Shown: positions 13,901 through 22,640 of the stretch, in pieces
Layout of the letters: each line of letters opens with the position of its first letter
How positions within the stretch are numbered: the first letter of the stretch is position 1
Assembly (NCBI GenBank): GCA_033239005.1
Contig: BSQZ01000030.1
Coordinates: 3,908,001-3,972,000 of the forward strand
Origin: Lamellibrachia satsuma
Lineage: Eukaryota > Annelida > Polychaeta > Sabellida > Siboglinidae
Direction of reading: 5' to 3'
DNA: 64,000 nucleotides
Program-made: the position numbers and the translations under genes
Notes under the pieces: model-generated
What the model was told of the DNA's origin: nothing
What the model saw: the letters and a program-made list of their open reading frames with translations, nothing else
Databases searched by the model: none

Positions 13901-16900
13901 GGGACAGATGGGATACAGGTAAGGACAAGTAGGATACAGGTAAGGACAGGTTAGATACAGGTAAGGACAGGTGGGATACATGTAGGGACAGATGGGATAC
14001 AGGTAAGGACAAGTAGGATACAGGTAAGGACAGGTTAGATACAGGTAAGGACAGGTGGCATACATGTAGGGACAGATGGGATACAGGTAAGGACAAGTAG
14101 GATACAGGTAAGGACAGGTTAGATACAGGTTAGGACAGGTGGGATACATGTAGGGACAGGTAAGGACAGGTGGGATACAGGTAAGGACAGGTGGTATACA
14201 GATAGGGACAAATGGGATACAGTTAAGGACATATGGGATACAGGTAAGGACAGGTGGGATACAGGTAGGGACAGGTGTGATACAGGTAAGGACAAGTAGG
14301 ATACATGTAAGGACAGGTTGGATACAGGTAAGGACAGGTGGGATACATGTAAGGATATGTGGGATACAGGTAGGGACAGGTGTGATACAGGTAGGGACAG
14401 GTGAGATGCATGTAAGACAGGTGAGATACAGGTAAGGACAGGTGAGATACAGGTAAGGACAGGTTAGATACATATAGGGACAGATATATTGCACTATTAG
14501 GTGATGATGTGGTTATAAACCATAGAAGAGTAGATGGATGTCTTTATCACTGAACCATGCAGTGATGACCCCCACTGATCACTGACCTGGACACTACTAC
14601 TGACCACCTGGTACATGGCCACAGATGAATGAATCCATCCAGTGAGACGCAGTAACTCAGCAGTTACAGCGCCAGACCGTCGATCGAGAGGACAGGGTTC
14701 GCTGCCATTTTGAAACTAGGGCAATTTCATTCACCCCACTTTTCCTGTTTCTTTCGGAATAGATACCGACAGCCGTTGGTTCCTCCTCTCTAGTGTCTAT
14801 GACAGGGAAGTAAAATACCACACATAGGGGTAAATGTGTAATTTGTTGTGATCTCACAAACTCTTAGCTGCTGTCAAGACTAACTCGGATAATAGAGTAT
14901 GCGCCATGAGCACCTCGTCTAGGCAGATACTGGTGCTTTATAAGACGTCATCATCATTATTATGTCACAAGAACATGTAGTGATAGAATGTTTTCTCTTG
15001 ATGCCACCAGGTGTCGCTGACTGGCATGTGTCTTGGTGTGGGGGAGCCACGGGTCAGTCTACCTCCGCCCACCATTCCGACCACAAGCCACCAGCACAAT
15101 ACTCACCGACAAGGTGGGTTTGGAGGGGTTCAGCGGGTGGTTTAAGGGTTCTTCTTCTTTGCAGTTGTTTCATTTGTCTCGTTTCAGAAACATTTCATGA
15201 AAAACTAAACATGAGGTATCCACTGCAACTTGCCAGCTCATTTCTACAATTGTATTATTAGGTTTTGGTGAAATCACCAGACAAATAATTAAATTATTTT
15301 GGACCAGATCTCATCAACATTCGGTGAAGACAAAAATGGTGTGGCTCTATATACTATAACATAAATAACATAACACTATTGATACTTTACAAGTGACCCT
15401 ATCTGGTGATCAAAATCAATTCTTTTGGTGATTTTAAGTTTTTCCACCTCTGCTCTCTTTGCTAGTTTGCTTGGATCCATTCTTACCAAGTGGCCTGCCC
15501 ATCTCATCCTGCTTCTCACCAATCTTCCTGTTAGGCTGCATTGCATCCCAACCTCTTTCCTTAGGTCGTTCATCCTTCTTCTATCCACCCTCTTTGTTTT
15601 TGTTATTCGCCAAACCCAGTTATTCTCACAAACTTGTAGCTTCTGTTGTTGTTCTGTCAACGCCACTGTCTCCAGACCATACAGGCATGCTGGTGCAACA
15701 CATGTTCTCAGGACTTTCCCTTTCAGCTGTTTTGAAATTTTTCTGTCCAACATGACTCCCTCTACCTTTCTCCAAGCATTCGCTCCCACTTGTGTCCGAC
15801 GTCACACTTCTACCGCTGAATGCCCATCCTCCGTAACCATTCCTCCAAGGTACACAAAGCCATCCACTTGCTCGATTACTACAGATTACATAAACTGTCC
15901 ACGCACTACAGATTACTTAAACTGTCCACACGCTACAGATCTCAACATCAGCAAATATGGTTCACGATGGGCTAAATCAGTTGAGCATCGAATTTAAATT
16001 TATTTCATTAAAATTATTAAATTAACCTGTTGGAATACAATAAGATTTGTGCCAAGAACTTGTTCGTTATGAGAAGACTGCTTTCACAGGTAATGCAGAC
16101 GAGTTATTGTTCCACATGGAGTTACACACAGACAGTGCTGCCACCTCCCACACAAAGGAGCAACCTACTCCACGACAATTTTCTCGAAGTAAGTTTTTAC
16201 ATATAACTCTTAGAAATCGTGTTTGTTGGTTTGTCTCTTTTGTGCCATGCATGTTCATTCTTCAGAGCACGTTACTCATTAGCTCTGGCATACCTGGTCA
16301 CATACACACACTAGCCCTGGCATACACACGCATGCATGCACGTACACACACACATACACATTAACCCTGGCAGACCTGGTCACACACACACACGTGTTTC
16401 AAGTTCTTTTAAAGCATCCAGCCACGCTGCAATTGCTGTGCGAAAACTGTTCGTTTTTATAATTCCATCACTGGAATCCTATCACAGTCTGTTGCCAGTT
16501 ACTCATTTATATAGCTTAGTGCACTTAAGCAAAGTGCACTTAGGCAAAGTGCACTTAGGCAAAGTGCACTTAGGCAAAGTGGGGTGAATGAAATTGCCCA
16601 AGTTTTGAAATGACGAGAGGTGGACTCAAACGCCAGTTTTTGTGACTGAGAGTCTGACGCTCAAACTGCTGAGTTACTGTGCCCCATAATACAAAACAAT
16701 ACGAAGAGGCATCTAGAATGTGAATGTAATGATTAAATGTGTCATGATTTGCTATAATCATTAAATGCTATCCGTAGGTGCCTCAGCAACAGTTGAAAAG
16801 ACACAAACACAAGATGTGCGGCTTCATGTAAGTACAGTATTCTGTTGAGTGTGGAATTGTAGTTACAATATACCATAAATATACATATCAACAGCACTGT

Positions 16901-19361
16901 TGTACATCATAAGTTGAGCTTTCTTATTATGTATGTACAGCACTTACAAGTTTTTATGTGTTTATTTTTTGTAATCAATGTATTGCACTTCTGTTTCAAA
17001 TAGTAGAAACAGTTTGTGTAAATCAGGGCTGCTTAAAAAATGCTAGTCCAATTTTTCTCTCTCTCTCATGCCCTATCTCTCTCGAATGTTCATATGTGCA
17101 GTGCCTAGATTACTAACAGGAAGCTTTAAATTCAGAATGAACGGCGGTACTGCAATGGCGTGTTGCTCACTCCGCTGTCCAGCATCCCTGGTGGCCACAT
17201 TCAGAACTACCTAGGACATTTCAACTTTTTCATCATCCGAGAGAGTACATCTGTGAGAGAGGTGAGAAATGTGTCCACTTTAGCTTTAGTCACTAGGACA
17301 CAAATTAATGTTAATTAAGGAACAGTGTAGATTTAAATTACTAGATGAGATATCAGAAAGTACTCTTTCTCACAAAGGACAATAAATGAATGGAACAAAT
17401 TATCTACACATTGTGTAAATGCTAGCAGCGTAAATGCTTAAAAATAAAATTGCGAAATTTCTCGGAAGTGCAGGTTACACACACACATGAACATTTGTCA
17501 CACCCAAACTTCAAAGAGCTTTTCCAGGAAATGTGTATCATTAACTGTCCAATCAGTGATGACAGGTCTACAGCCAATTAAAGTTAAGTTCCCATATGCC
17601 GGCCTCATCAACTCGCAATCCCATTGGTTAACAGCAACTGAAACATACTGATGTAGTCAGAAGCCCCGGCAATGAGGTGGTTTGTAGAGGTGCAAGTGTA
17701 CTTCTCAGGTTGTCTTATAAAACACTCCCAAAAAGTTAATTAATGTCTCTATATCTACACATCCTTGCTACAGAAGGATGGACTCAATGGCTTCATGCAC
17801 TGTTTCCTGTCTCTATGTCTGTTCACGTCCTTGTTACAGAAGGATGGACTCAATGGCTTCATGCACTGTTTCCTGTCTCTATGTCTGTTCACATCCTTGT
17901 TACAGAACGGTGGACTCAATGGCTTCATGCACTGTTTCCTGTCTCTATGTCTGTTCACGTCCTTGTTACAGAACGGTGGACTCAATGGCTTCATGCACTG
18001 TTTCCTGTCTCTATGTCTGTTCACGTCCTTGTTACAGAAGGGTGGACTCAATGGCTTCATGCACTGTTTCCTGTCTCTATGTCTGTTCACGTCCTTGTTA
18101 CAGAAGGGTGGACTCAATGGCTTCATGCACTGTTTCCTGTCTCTATGTCTGTTCACGTCCTTGTTACAGAAGGATGGACTCAATGGCTTCATGCACTGTT
18201 TCCTGTCTCTATGTCTGTTCACGTCCTTGTTACAGAAGGGTGGACTGAATGGCTTCATGCACTGTTTCCTGTCTCTATGTCTGTTCACATCCTTGTTACA
18301 GAAGGGTGGACTCAATGGCTTCATGCACTGTTTCCTGTCTCTATGTCTGTTCACGTCCTTGTTACAGAAGGGTGGACTGAATGGCTTCATGCACTGTTTC
18401 CTGTCTCTATGTCTGTTCACATCCTTGTTACAGAAGGATGGACGTAATGGCTTCATGCACTGTTTCCTGGCTCTGTCTGTTCACGTCCTTGTTACAGAAG
18501 AGTAGACTCAATGGCTTCATGCACTGTTTCCTGGCTCTGTCTGTTCACGTCCTTGTTACAGAAGAGTAGACTCAATGGCTTCATGCACTGTTTCCTGGCT
18601 CTGTCTGCTCACGTCCTTGTTACAGAAGAGTAGACTGAATGGCTTCATGCACTGTTTCCTGGCTCTGTCTGTTTACATACTTGTTACAGAAGGGTGGACT
18701 GAATGGCTTCGTGCACTGTTTTCTGGCTCTGTCTGTTCATGTCCTTGTTACAGAAAGATGGACTCAATGGCTTCATGCACTGTTTCCTGTCACTATGTCT
18801 GTTCATGTCCTTGTTACAGAAGGATGGACTCAATGGCTTCATGCACTGTTTCCTGTCACTATGTCTGTTCATGTCCTTGTTACAGAAGGATGGACTCAAT
18901 GGCTTCATGCACTGTTTCCTGTCTCTATGTCTGTTCATGTCCTTGTTACAGAACGGTGGACTCAATGGCTTCATGCACTGTTTCCTGTCACTATGTCTAT
19001 TCATGTCCTTGTTACAGAAGGGTGGACTCAATGGCTTCATGCACTGTTTCCTGTCTCTATGTCTGTTCATGTCCTTGTTACAGAACGGTGGACTCAATGG
19101 CTTCATGCACTGTTTCCTGTCACTATGTCTGTTCATGTCCTTGTTACAGAAGGGTGGACTCAATGGCTTCATGCACTGCTTCCTGGCCGAGGTGATGGCC
19201 ATATGCCGTGCCCACGTAGCCGCCCTTGGGGGTAACGCCCTCGTTGCATATCAGATGACAGAGTGCATACTGGATGAGAATCTGCACAAGAACCAGGTAA
19301 TTTATTGTTGTTTTATTTAACCATTTAATTTTATATTTATGTATATTTATGTATATTTTAC

Positions 19362-19393
<32 letters not shown>

Positions 19394-19574
19394 TGTAAAC
19401 TAATCAACAAAAGTTATATTTCTCTTAAATGGCATATATAATAATATGTGGGGATCGCCCAAGATATTTGGTATCAAAGGATGCAGTGATCAATGATGGA
19501 CTAAATGAATGCAACCTGCAGCGTTTACACCATTATCTGCATGACCAGAATTGGGTATGTACGGGGTCTGGTCT

Positions 19575-19652
<78 letters not shown>

Positions 19653-22524
19653 AAATGTTAGCTCATTTATTATTATTTATTAAGCAAATTTATTTTATAT
19701 TTATATATATATTATTATTTATTTAACTAAAAATTTATATATTTATTTGTATTTCACCGGCGCATTGTTTCATTTTTCTTTGTAATGTTTCAATAGCTTC
19801 AGCTGTCTTGATCAGACCACCACAAACACACAGCACAGTAGGCATGAATGCAGCAAAAGCACCAACAGGTAGAGCTAGAATCAGCAGGAAAACATCCGAG
19901 ATTGGAATACACAAATCACCCGTCACAGACCATGTTACTCAAAAGAACCATGTAGTAGACTGGGAGGGAGCAATCTTCATAGACAGGGAGTCAGACTGAC
20001 AAACACAGGGAATCAAAGAAGACATCATCCGTAAAACGAAAGAACACTTGAACAGAGTGGAGGTCTGCTACTGTCTCTCCCATGTCTGACATGACTTCAT
20101 GAGGTGTCACCAAGGCTGTGGCCAGGGGGGCTACACCAGTGACAGCCCCACCAAGGCTGTGGCCAGGGGGGCTACACTAGTGACAACGCCACCAAGGCTG
20201 TGGCCAGTGGGGCTACACTAGTGACAACGCCACCAAGGCTGTGGCCAGGGGGGCTACACTAGTGACAACGCCACCAAGGCTGTGGCCAGTGGGGCTACAC
20301 TAGTGACAACGCCACCAAGGCTGTGGCCAGGGGGGCTACACCAGTGACAGCCCCACCAAGGCTGTGTCCAGGGGGGCTACACTAGTGACAACGCCACCAA
20401 GGTTGTGGCCAGTGGGGCTACACCAGTAACAGCGCCACCAAGGCTGTGGCCAGTGGGGCTACACTAGTGACAACGCCACCAAGGTTGTGGCCAGGGGGGC
20501 TACACCAGTGACAACGCCACCAAGGCTGTGGCCAGGGGGGCTACACCAGTAACAGCGCCACCAAGGCTGTGGCCAGGGGGGCTACACCAGTGACAGCCCA
20601 ACCAAGGCTGTGGCCACGGGGGCTACACCAGTGACAGCCCCACCAAGGCTGTGGCCAGGGGGGCTACACCAGTGACAGCCCCACCAAGGCTGTGGCCAGT
20701 GGGGCTACACTAGTGACAACGCCACCAAGGCTGTGGCCAGGGGGGCTACACCAGTGACAGCCCCACCAAGGCTGTGGCCAGTGGGGCTACACTAGTGACA
20801 ACGCCACCAAGGCTGTGGCCGGGGGGCTACACCAGTGACAACCCCACCAAGGCTGTGGCCAAGGGGGCTACACCAGTGACAGTGCCACCAAGGCTGTGGC
20901 CAGTGGGGCTACACTAGTGACAACGCCACCAAGGCTGTGGCCAGGGGGGCTACACCAGTGACAACGCCACCAAGGCTGTGGCCAGGGGGGCTACACCAGT
21001 GACAGCCCCACCAAGGCTGTGGCCAGTGGGGCTACACTAGTGACAACGCCACCAAGGCTGTGGCCAGGGGGGCTACACCAGTGACAGCCCCACCAAGGCT
21101 GTGGCCAGGGGGGCTACACCAGTGACAGCCCCACCAAGGCTGTGGCCAGTGGGGCTACACTAGTGACAACGCCACCAAGGCTGTGGCCAGGGGGCTACAC
21201 CAGTGACAACCCCACCAAGGCTGTGGCCGGGGCTACACCAGTGACAGCCCAACCAAGGCTGTGGCCACGGGGCTACACCAGTGACAGCCCCACCAAGGCT
21301 GTGGCCAGGGGGCTACACCAGTGACAGCCCCACCAAGGCTGTGGCCAGTGGGGCTACACTAGTGACAACGCCACCAAGGCTGTGGCCAAGGGGGCTACAC
21401 CAGTGACAGTGCCACCAAGGCTGTGGCCAGTGGGGCTACACTAGTGACAACGCCACCAAGGTTGTGGCCAGGGGGGCTACACCAGTGACAACGCCACCAA
21501 GGCTGTGGCCAGGGGGGCTAAACCAGTGACAGCCCCACCAAGGCTGTGGCCAGTGGGGCTACACTAGTGACAATGCCACCAAGGCTGTGGCCAGGGGGGG
21601 TACACCAGTGACAGCCCCACCAAGGCTGTGGCCAGGGGGGCTACACCAGTGACAGCCCCACCAAGGCTGTGGCCAGTGGGGCTACACTAGTGACAACGCC
21701 ACCAAGGCTGTGGCCAGGGGGGGTACACCAGTGACAGCCCCACCAAGGCTGTGGCCAGGGGGGCTACACCAGTGACAGCCCCACCAAGGCTGTGGCCAGT
21801 GGGGCTACACTAGTGACAATGCCACCAAGGCTATGGCCAGGGGGGCTACACCAGTGACAACGCCACCAAGGCTGTGGCCAGTGGGGCTACACTAGTGACA
21901 ATGCCACCAAGGCTGTGGCCACGGGGGCTACACCAGTAACAGCGCCACCAAGGCTGTGGCCAGTGGGGCTACACTAGTGACAACGCCACCAAGGTTGTGG
22001 CCAGGGGGGCTACACCAGTGACAACGCCACCAAGGCTGTGGCCAGGGGGGCTACACCAGTGACAGCCCCACCAAGGCTGTGGCCAGTTGGGCTACACTAG
22101 TGACAACGCCACCAAGGCTGTGGCCAGGGGGGCTACACCAGTGACAACGCCACCAAGGCTGTGGCCAGGGGGGCTACACCAGTGACAGCGCCTGCATCCG
22201 ATCACTAACTAGCAGTAGTCAGTTTGATGAAGACAACTGAAAACTGTCAAAACGATACAAAGAAAAAGTTACTGTGAACAACGAGAGAAAGATATTACAA
22301 TCACCAGTATGTTGAATCTTCTTCACTATTGCTGTCTGTTTCAGAGCCAGTGTCTCATCAACGTGTGTGGTGACGCTGTCCATGTCACCTACGATGCTGC
22401 ACAGATGCAGCCAGGTGGTGACATGGACAGCAGTAATCTCCTGCCAATGACACATGCGACAGAGGATACGACACGACGCAGCGGTGTCAGCCCACTCAGA
22501 GTGCTATGTCATCTCACAGGATGA
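1875..22524 (+). CDS. C2CD5: C2CD5 (CDP138) orthologue, 3' part, 12 coding exons
   Basis: C2CD5 is a C2-domain phosphoprotein. From what is known of the family, it acts in insulin-stimulated GLUT4 vesicle fusion at the plasma membrane. The N-terminal C2 domain lies upstream of this window. Coding exons are 1875-1937, 2300-2401, 6305-6424, 9052-9174, 9687-9755, 13409-13498, 15011-15113, 16090-16188, 16778-16827, 17136-17261, 19150-19296 and 22345-22524. They join in phase to about 423 residues plus TGA. Conserved blocks that identify it are VYLASLP, KDTFVLE, GFDVCNTEMMPG, LFFKLRAMRPCCL, YLGHFNFFIIREST, AHVAALGGNALVAY and QCLINVCGDAV, in the same order as in vertebrate C2CD5. Introns are swollen with minisatellites, and three of the exons adjoin arrays that repeat their own splice junction. 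The gene is tail-to-tail with RHNO1. Recognition is from memory of the family; no search was run. Confidence 0.9.
2300..2401 (+). CDS. C2CD5: C2CD5 exon b (34 aa)
   Basis: Acceptor gctgcag, donor gtactc. It encodes a charged helical stretch with HLQKLNKRITEVVTKNKEHY, matching the family block HMQKKINDTIAKNKELY. Confidence 0.85.
2490..3690 (+). mobile_element. CR1/Jockey-like LINE fragment, 5' truncated, frameshifted
   Basis: Conceptual translation shows the reverse transcriptase blocks GVPQRSVLSPTLF and the catalytic FTDDT (2755-2800 region). The thumb and C-terminal domain follow, to a stop at 3616. The frame breaks at about 3300, and a short inverted repeat replaces the expected upstream RT sequence (2522-2559). 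It sits in a C2CD5 intron in sense orientation and is inactive. Related copies lie at 39.85-41.17 kb and 63.06-63.9 kb. Confidence 0.88.
3700..6245. repeat. 68 bp minisatellite, about 37 copies
   Basis: Core caagtatcaaataattaact. Two unit classes alternate, marked by ctactaac and cgaccaac after the cccc run. Lies in the intron before C2CD5 exon c, without including the splice site. Confidence 0.95.
6305..6424 (+). CDS. C2CD5: C2CD5 exon c (40 aa)
   Basis: Acceptor ctccag, donor gtaatg. The acidic segment DDSDDEPVNELELS is followed by KDTFVLE, matching the family block ELDLSHGKKDAFVLE. Confidence 0.88.
6600..6832. repeat. GC-rich 27-28 bp minisatellite
   Basis: Units around tggccctgccctggtgtgtg. 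Open frames on both strands here are by-products of composition. Confidence 0.9.
6840..8150 (-). mobile_element. Penelope-like element fragment with GIY-YIG endonuclease, split by a hAT insertion
   Basis: Translating the - strand on both sides of the hAT insertion gives CAKGVYSVTCTNCNATHIGE, which has the GIY-YIG spacing. It continues to IKEHKEDAEKAS and TDHMTQQNHIVDWEGARFVD. This pattern is typical of the C-terminal endonuclease of Penelope-like elements. A second copy of the same region lies at about 19.85 kb. Stops and frameshifts make it a relic. Confidence 0.72.
7135..7946. mobile_element. non-autonomous hAT element, 812 bp, with 8 bp target duplication
   Basis: Terminal inverted repeats begin CAGGGTTG (7135) and end CAACCCTG (7946). 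The 8 bp direct repeat TTCCTAGG flanks both ends (7127-7134 and 7947-7954). The ends are rich in inverted repeats around gatttaaatc. No transposase frame is seen. The 8 bp duplication and CAGGG ends are diagnostic of the hAT superfamily. Inserted into the Penelope-like fragment. Confidence 0.9.
8155..9051. repeat. 26 bp minisatellite carrying the exon-d splice acceptor, about 34 copies
   Basis: Unit gttag|GTGGATGATac tgtctgtcct holds the last bases of the intron (ttag) and the first 9 bases of C2CD5 exon d. The last unit runs directly into the true exon at 9052. 26 is not a multiple of 3, so alternative acceptors shift the frame. Confidence 0.93.
9052..9174 (+). CDS. C2CD5: C2CD5 exon d (41 aa)
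   Basis: Acceptor gtgttag, donor gtgacc. Starts VDDAEDAELVS and contains PPTGFDVCNTEMMPG, a family hallmark. The first 9 bases, GTGGATGAT, and the acceptor are repeated in the upstream array. Confidence 0.88.
9687..9755 (+). CDS. C2CD5: C2CD5 exon e (23 aa)
   Basis: Acceptor acccag, donor gtgagt. Encodes VWRGRLGTISNRAFSQVCDD. It sits between the CNTEMMPG and LFFKLRAM exons in the correct order and phase; its sequence is less conserved. Confidence 0.75.
9795..9920. repeat. short tandem repeat (13-14 bp)
   Basis: Imperfect copies of gatgcttcctaaa and gatccttcctaaa directly after C2CD5 exon e. Confidence 0.85.
10021..10575 (+). mobile_element. unnamed dispersed repeat, copy 1, with internal tandem expansion
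   Basis: Starts around ttagttttgattaaatcatc and ends around cattgggctaaatca. The same landmarks occur at about 15.26, 43.32, 52.70 and 58.53 kb. In this copy a 27 bp internal segment (aatttacccaatctaatgat...) is amplified about 10 times at 10137-10425. Confidence 0.8.
10590..13005. repeat. 43 bp minisatellite, about 56 copies
   Basis: Core gtggctacttcctcctactg. Intronic in C2CD5. Unit variants recur in blocks: two stretches 516 bp apart (12 units), at about 12227-12440 and 12743-12955, carry nearly the same variant series, pointing to block duplication. Confidence 0.96.
13409..13498 (+). CDS. C2CD5: C2CD5 exon f (30 aa)
   Basis: Acceptor ctcatag, donor gtaagg. Encodes LFFKLRAMRPCCLNHLSF and VDLPEDDEIQ, a strongly conserved family block. 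The last bases, ATACAG, and the donor are the seed of the 21 bp array that follows directly. Confidence 0.92.
13490..14485. repeat. 21 bp minisatellite carrying the exon-f splice donor, about 46 copies
   Basis: Unit gggatacag|gtaaggacaggt matches the exon end ATACAG and its donor at 13498/13499. The array starts at the exon boundary with no gap. The frame from exon f stays open until TAG at 13595. Confidence 0.93.
14640..14895 (+). mobile_element. tRNA-derived SINE copy
   Basis: Shares landmarks with other copies: a tRNA-like head, ttcattcaccccacttt, tgtttctttcgg and gtgtctatgacagggaagta. Intronic in C2CD5. Confidence 0.75.
15011..15113 (+). CDS. C2CD5: C2CD5 exon g (34 aa + 1 nt)
   Basis: Acceptor caccag, donor gtgggt. 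Encodes VSLTGMCLGVGEPRVSLPPP; it continues the beta-strand-like run after the DDEIQ exon and leaves phase 1. Confidence 0.8.
15255..15995 (+). mobile_element. unnamed dispersed repeat, copy 2, split by a LINE insertion
   Basis: The left part at about 15258-15435 (ttttggtgaaatcaccagac) and the right part at about 15885-15985 (ctacagatctcaacatcagc, gatgggctaaatcag) are separated by the - strand LINE fragment. Confidence 0.75.
15376..15885 (-). mobile_element. LINE reverse-transcriptase 3' fragment (different clade from the CR1-like copies)
   Basis: The translation shows LKGKVLRTCVAPACLYGLET, then WVWRITKTKRVDRRRM and RRMRWAGHLVRM-like text. This is typical of the region after the RT domain in many animal LINE-encoded endonuclease-reverse transcriptases. 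Truncated at both ends; sits antisense in a C2CD5 intron. Confidence 0.82.
16090..16188 (+). CDS. C2CD5: C2CD5 exon h (33 aa)
   Basis: Acceptor ttcacag, donor gtaagt. Read in phase 1 it gives GNADELLFHMELHTDSAATS, matching the family block NEELLQFPLELCSDS. Confidence 0.82.
16510..16580. repeat. 15 bp tandem repeat, about 4-5 copies
   Basis: Unit cacttaggcaaagtg, running into the end of a SINE copy. Confidence 0.85.
16572..16690 (-). mobile_element. tRNA-derived SINE fragment
   Basis: The reverse complement gives the SINE head with a ggtttgagtcc-like box B region and the ggcaatttcattcaccccac landmark. Confidence 0.7.
16778..16827 (+). CDS. C2CD5: C2CD5 small exon i (17 aa)
   Basis: Acceptor ccgtag, donor gtaagt. 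Read in phase 1 it gives SASATVEKTQTQDVRLH and restores phase 0 for the next exon. It is short and weakly conserved, so support is phase and splice sites. Confidence 0.6.
17136..17261 (+). CDS. C2CD5: C2CD5 exon j (42 aa)
   Basis: Acceptor attcag, donor gtgaga. Encodes LTPLSSIPGGHIQNYLGHFN and FFIIRESTSVRE, one of the best-conserved blocks of the family. Confidence 0.93.
17290..17480 (+). mobile_element. CR1-like LINE 3' fragment
   Basis: The translation resembles the C-terminal domain of the 2.5 kb copy (tagga cacaaa, gtactctttctcacaaagga, aatgaatggaacaaa, aatgctagcagcgtaaatg). Only about 190 bases, with stops. Confidence 0.75.
17745..19149. repeat. 66 bp minisatellite carrying the exon-k splice acceptor, about 21 copies
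   Basis: Each unit contains cttgttacag|AAGGRTGGACTCAATGGCTT and continues through TTCATGCACTGTTTCCTG. That is the intron end plus 36 bases of C2CD5 exon k. The last unit is the real exon. Middle units (about 18446-18720) are about 63 bp. From about 18,700 to the exon the frame of exon k is open, so several upstream acceptors are in frame. Confidence 0.95.
19150..19296 (+). CDS. C2CD5: C2CD5 exon k (49 aa)
   Basis: Acceptor ttacag, donor gtaatt. Encodes KGGLNGFMHCFLAEVMAICR and AHVAALGGNALVAYQMTECI. The first 36 bases and the acceptor are tandemly repeated about 21 times upstream. Confidence 0.93.
19360..19386. repeat. AT microsatellite
   Basis: (TA)n tract in the intron after C2CD5 exon k. 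Confidence 0.9.
19577..19650. repeat. AT microsatellite
   Basis: About 36 TA dinucleotides. Confidence 0.95.
19845..20100 (+). mobile_element. Penelope-like endonuclease C-terminal fragment
   Basis: Translates to RKTSEIGIHKSPVTDHVTQK and NHVVDWEGAIFIDRESD. This is the same region as the copy at 6.85-8.15 kb but on the opposite strand. Ends where the 41 bp array begins. Confidence 0.72.
20105..22190. repeat. 41-42 bp GC-rich minisatellite, about 50 copies
   Basis: Core ccaaggctgtggccaggggg. Variants (gtgacagcccc, gtgacaacgcc, gtaacagcgcc) recur in higher-order patterns. Lies in the last C2CD5 intron, about 150 bases before the final exon. Confidence 0.96.
22345..22524 (+). CDS. C2CD5: C2CD5 terminal exon l (59 aa + TGA)
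   Basis: Acceptor tttcag. Begins SQCLINVCGDAVHVTYD, the conserved C-terminal block, then diverges. The TGA at 22522-22524 falls inside the first unit of a short tandem repeat that runs into the 3' UTR. Confidence 0.9.
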   Translation, partial: SQCLINVCGDAVHVTYDAAQMQPGGDMDSSNLLPMTHATEDTTRRSGVSPLRVLCHLTG

Positions 22525-22640
22525 CACAACACGACACAGTGATGTCAGCCCACTCAGAGTGCTGTGTCATCTCACAGGATAACACAACACGACACAGTGG
22601 TGTCATTCCACTCAAGATGCTGTGTCACAGGAACAGGATG
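22468..22640. repeat. about 58 bp tandem repeat over the C2CD5 stop codon and 3' UTR
   Basis: Three copies of a unit with cagcccactcagagtgct and tgtcatctcacagga. The first is coding and contains the TGA. Confidence 0.88.

Noticed and set aside
13458..14494. Tyr/Pro/Cys- or Leu/Ser-rich frames on -
   Set aside because: Antisense translations of the 21 bp donor array.
17743..19320. Several 150-250 codon frames as independent repeat-protein genes
   Set aside because: Explained by the 66 bp array derived from the C2CD5 exon-k acceptor; only the last unit is the real exon.
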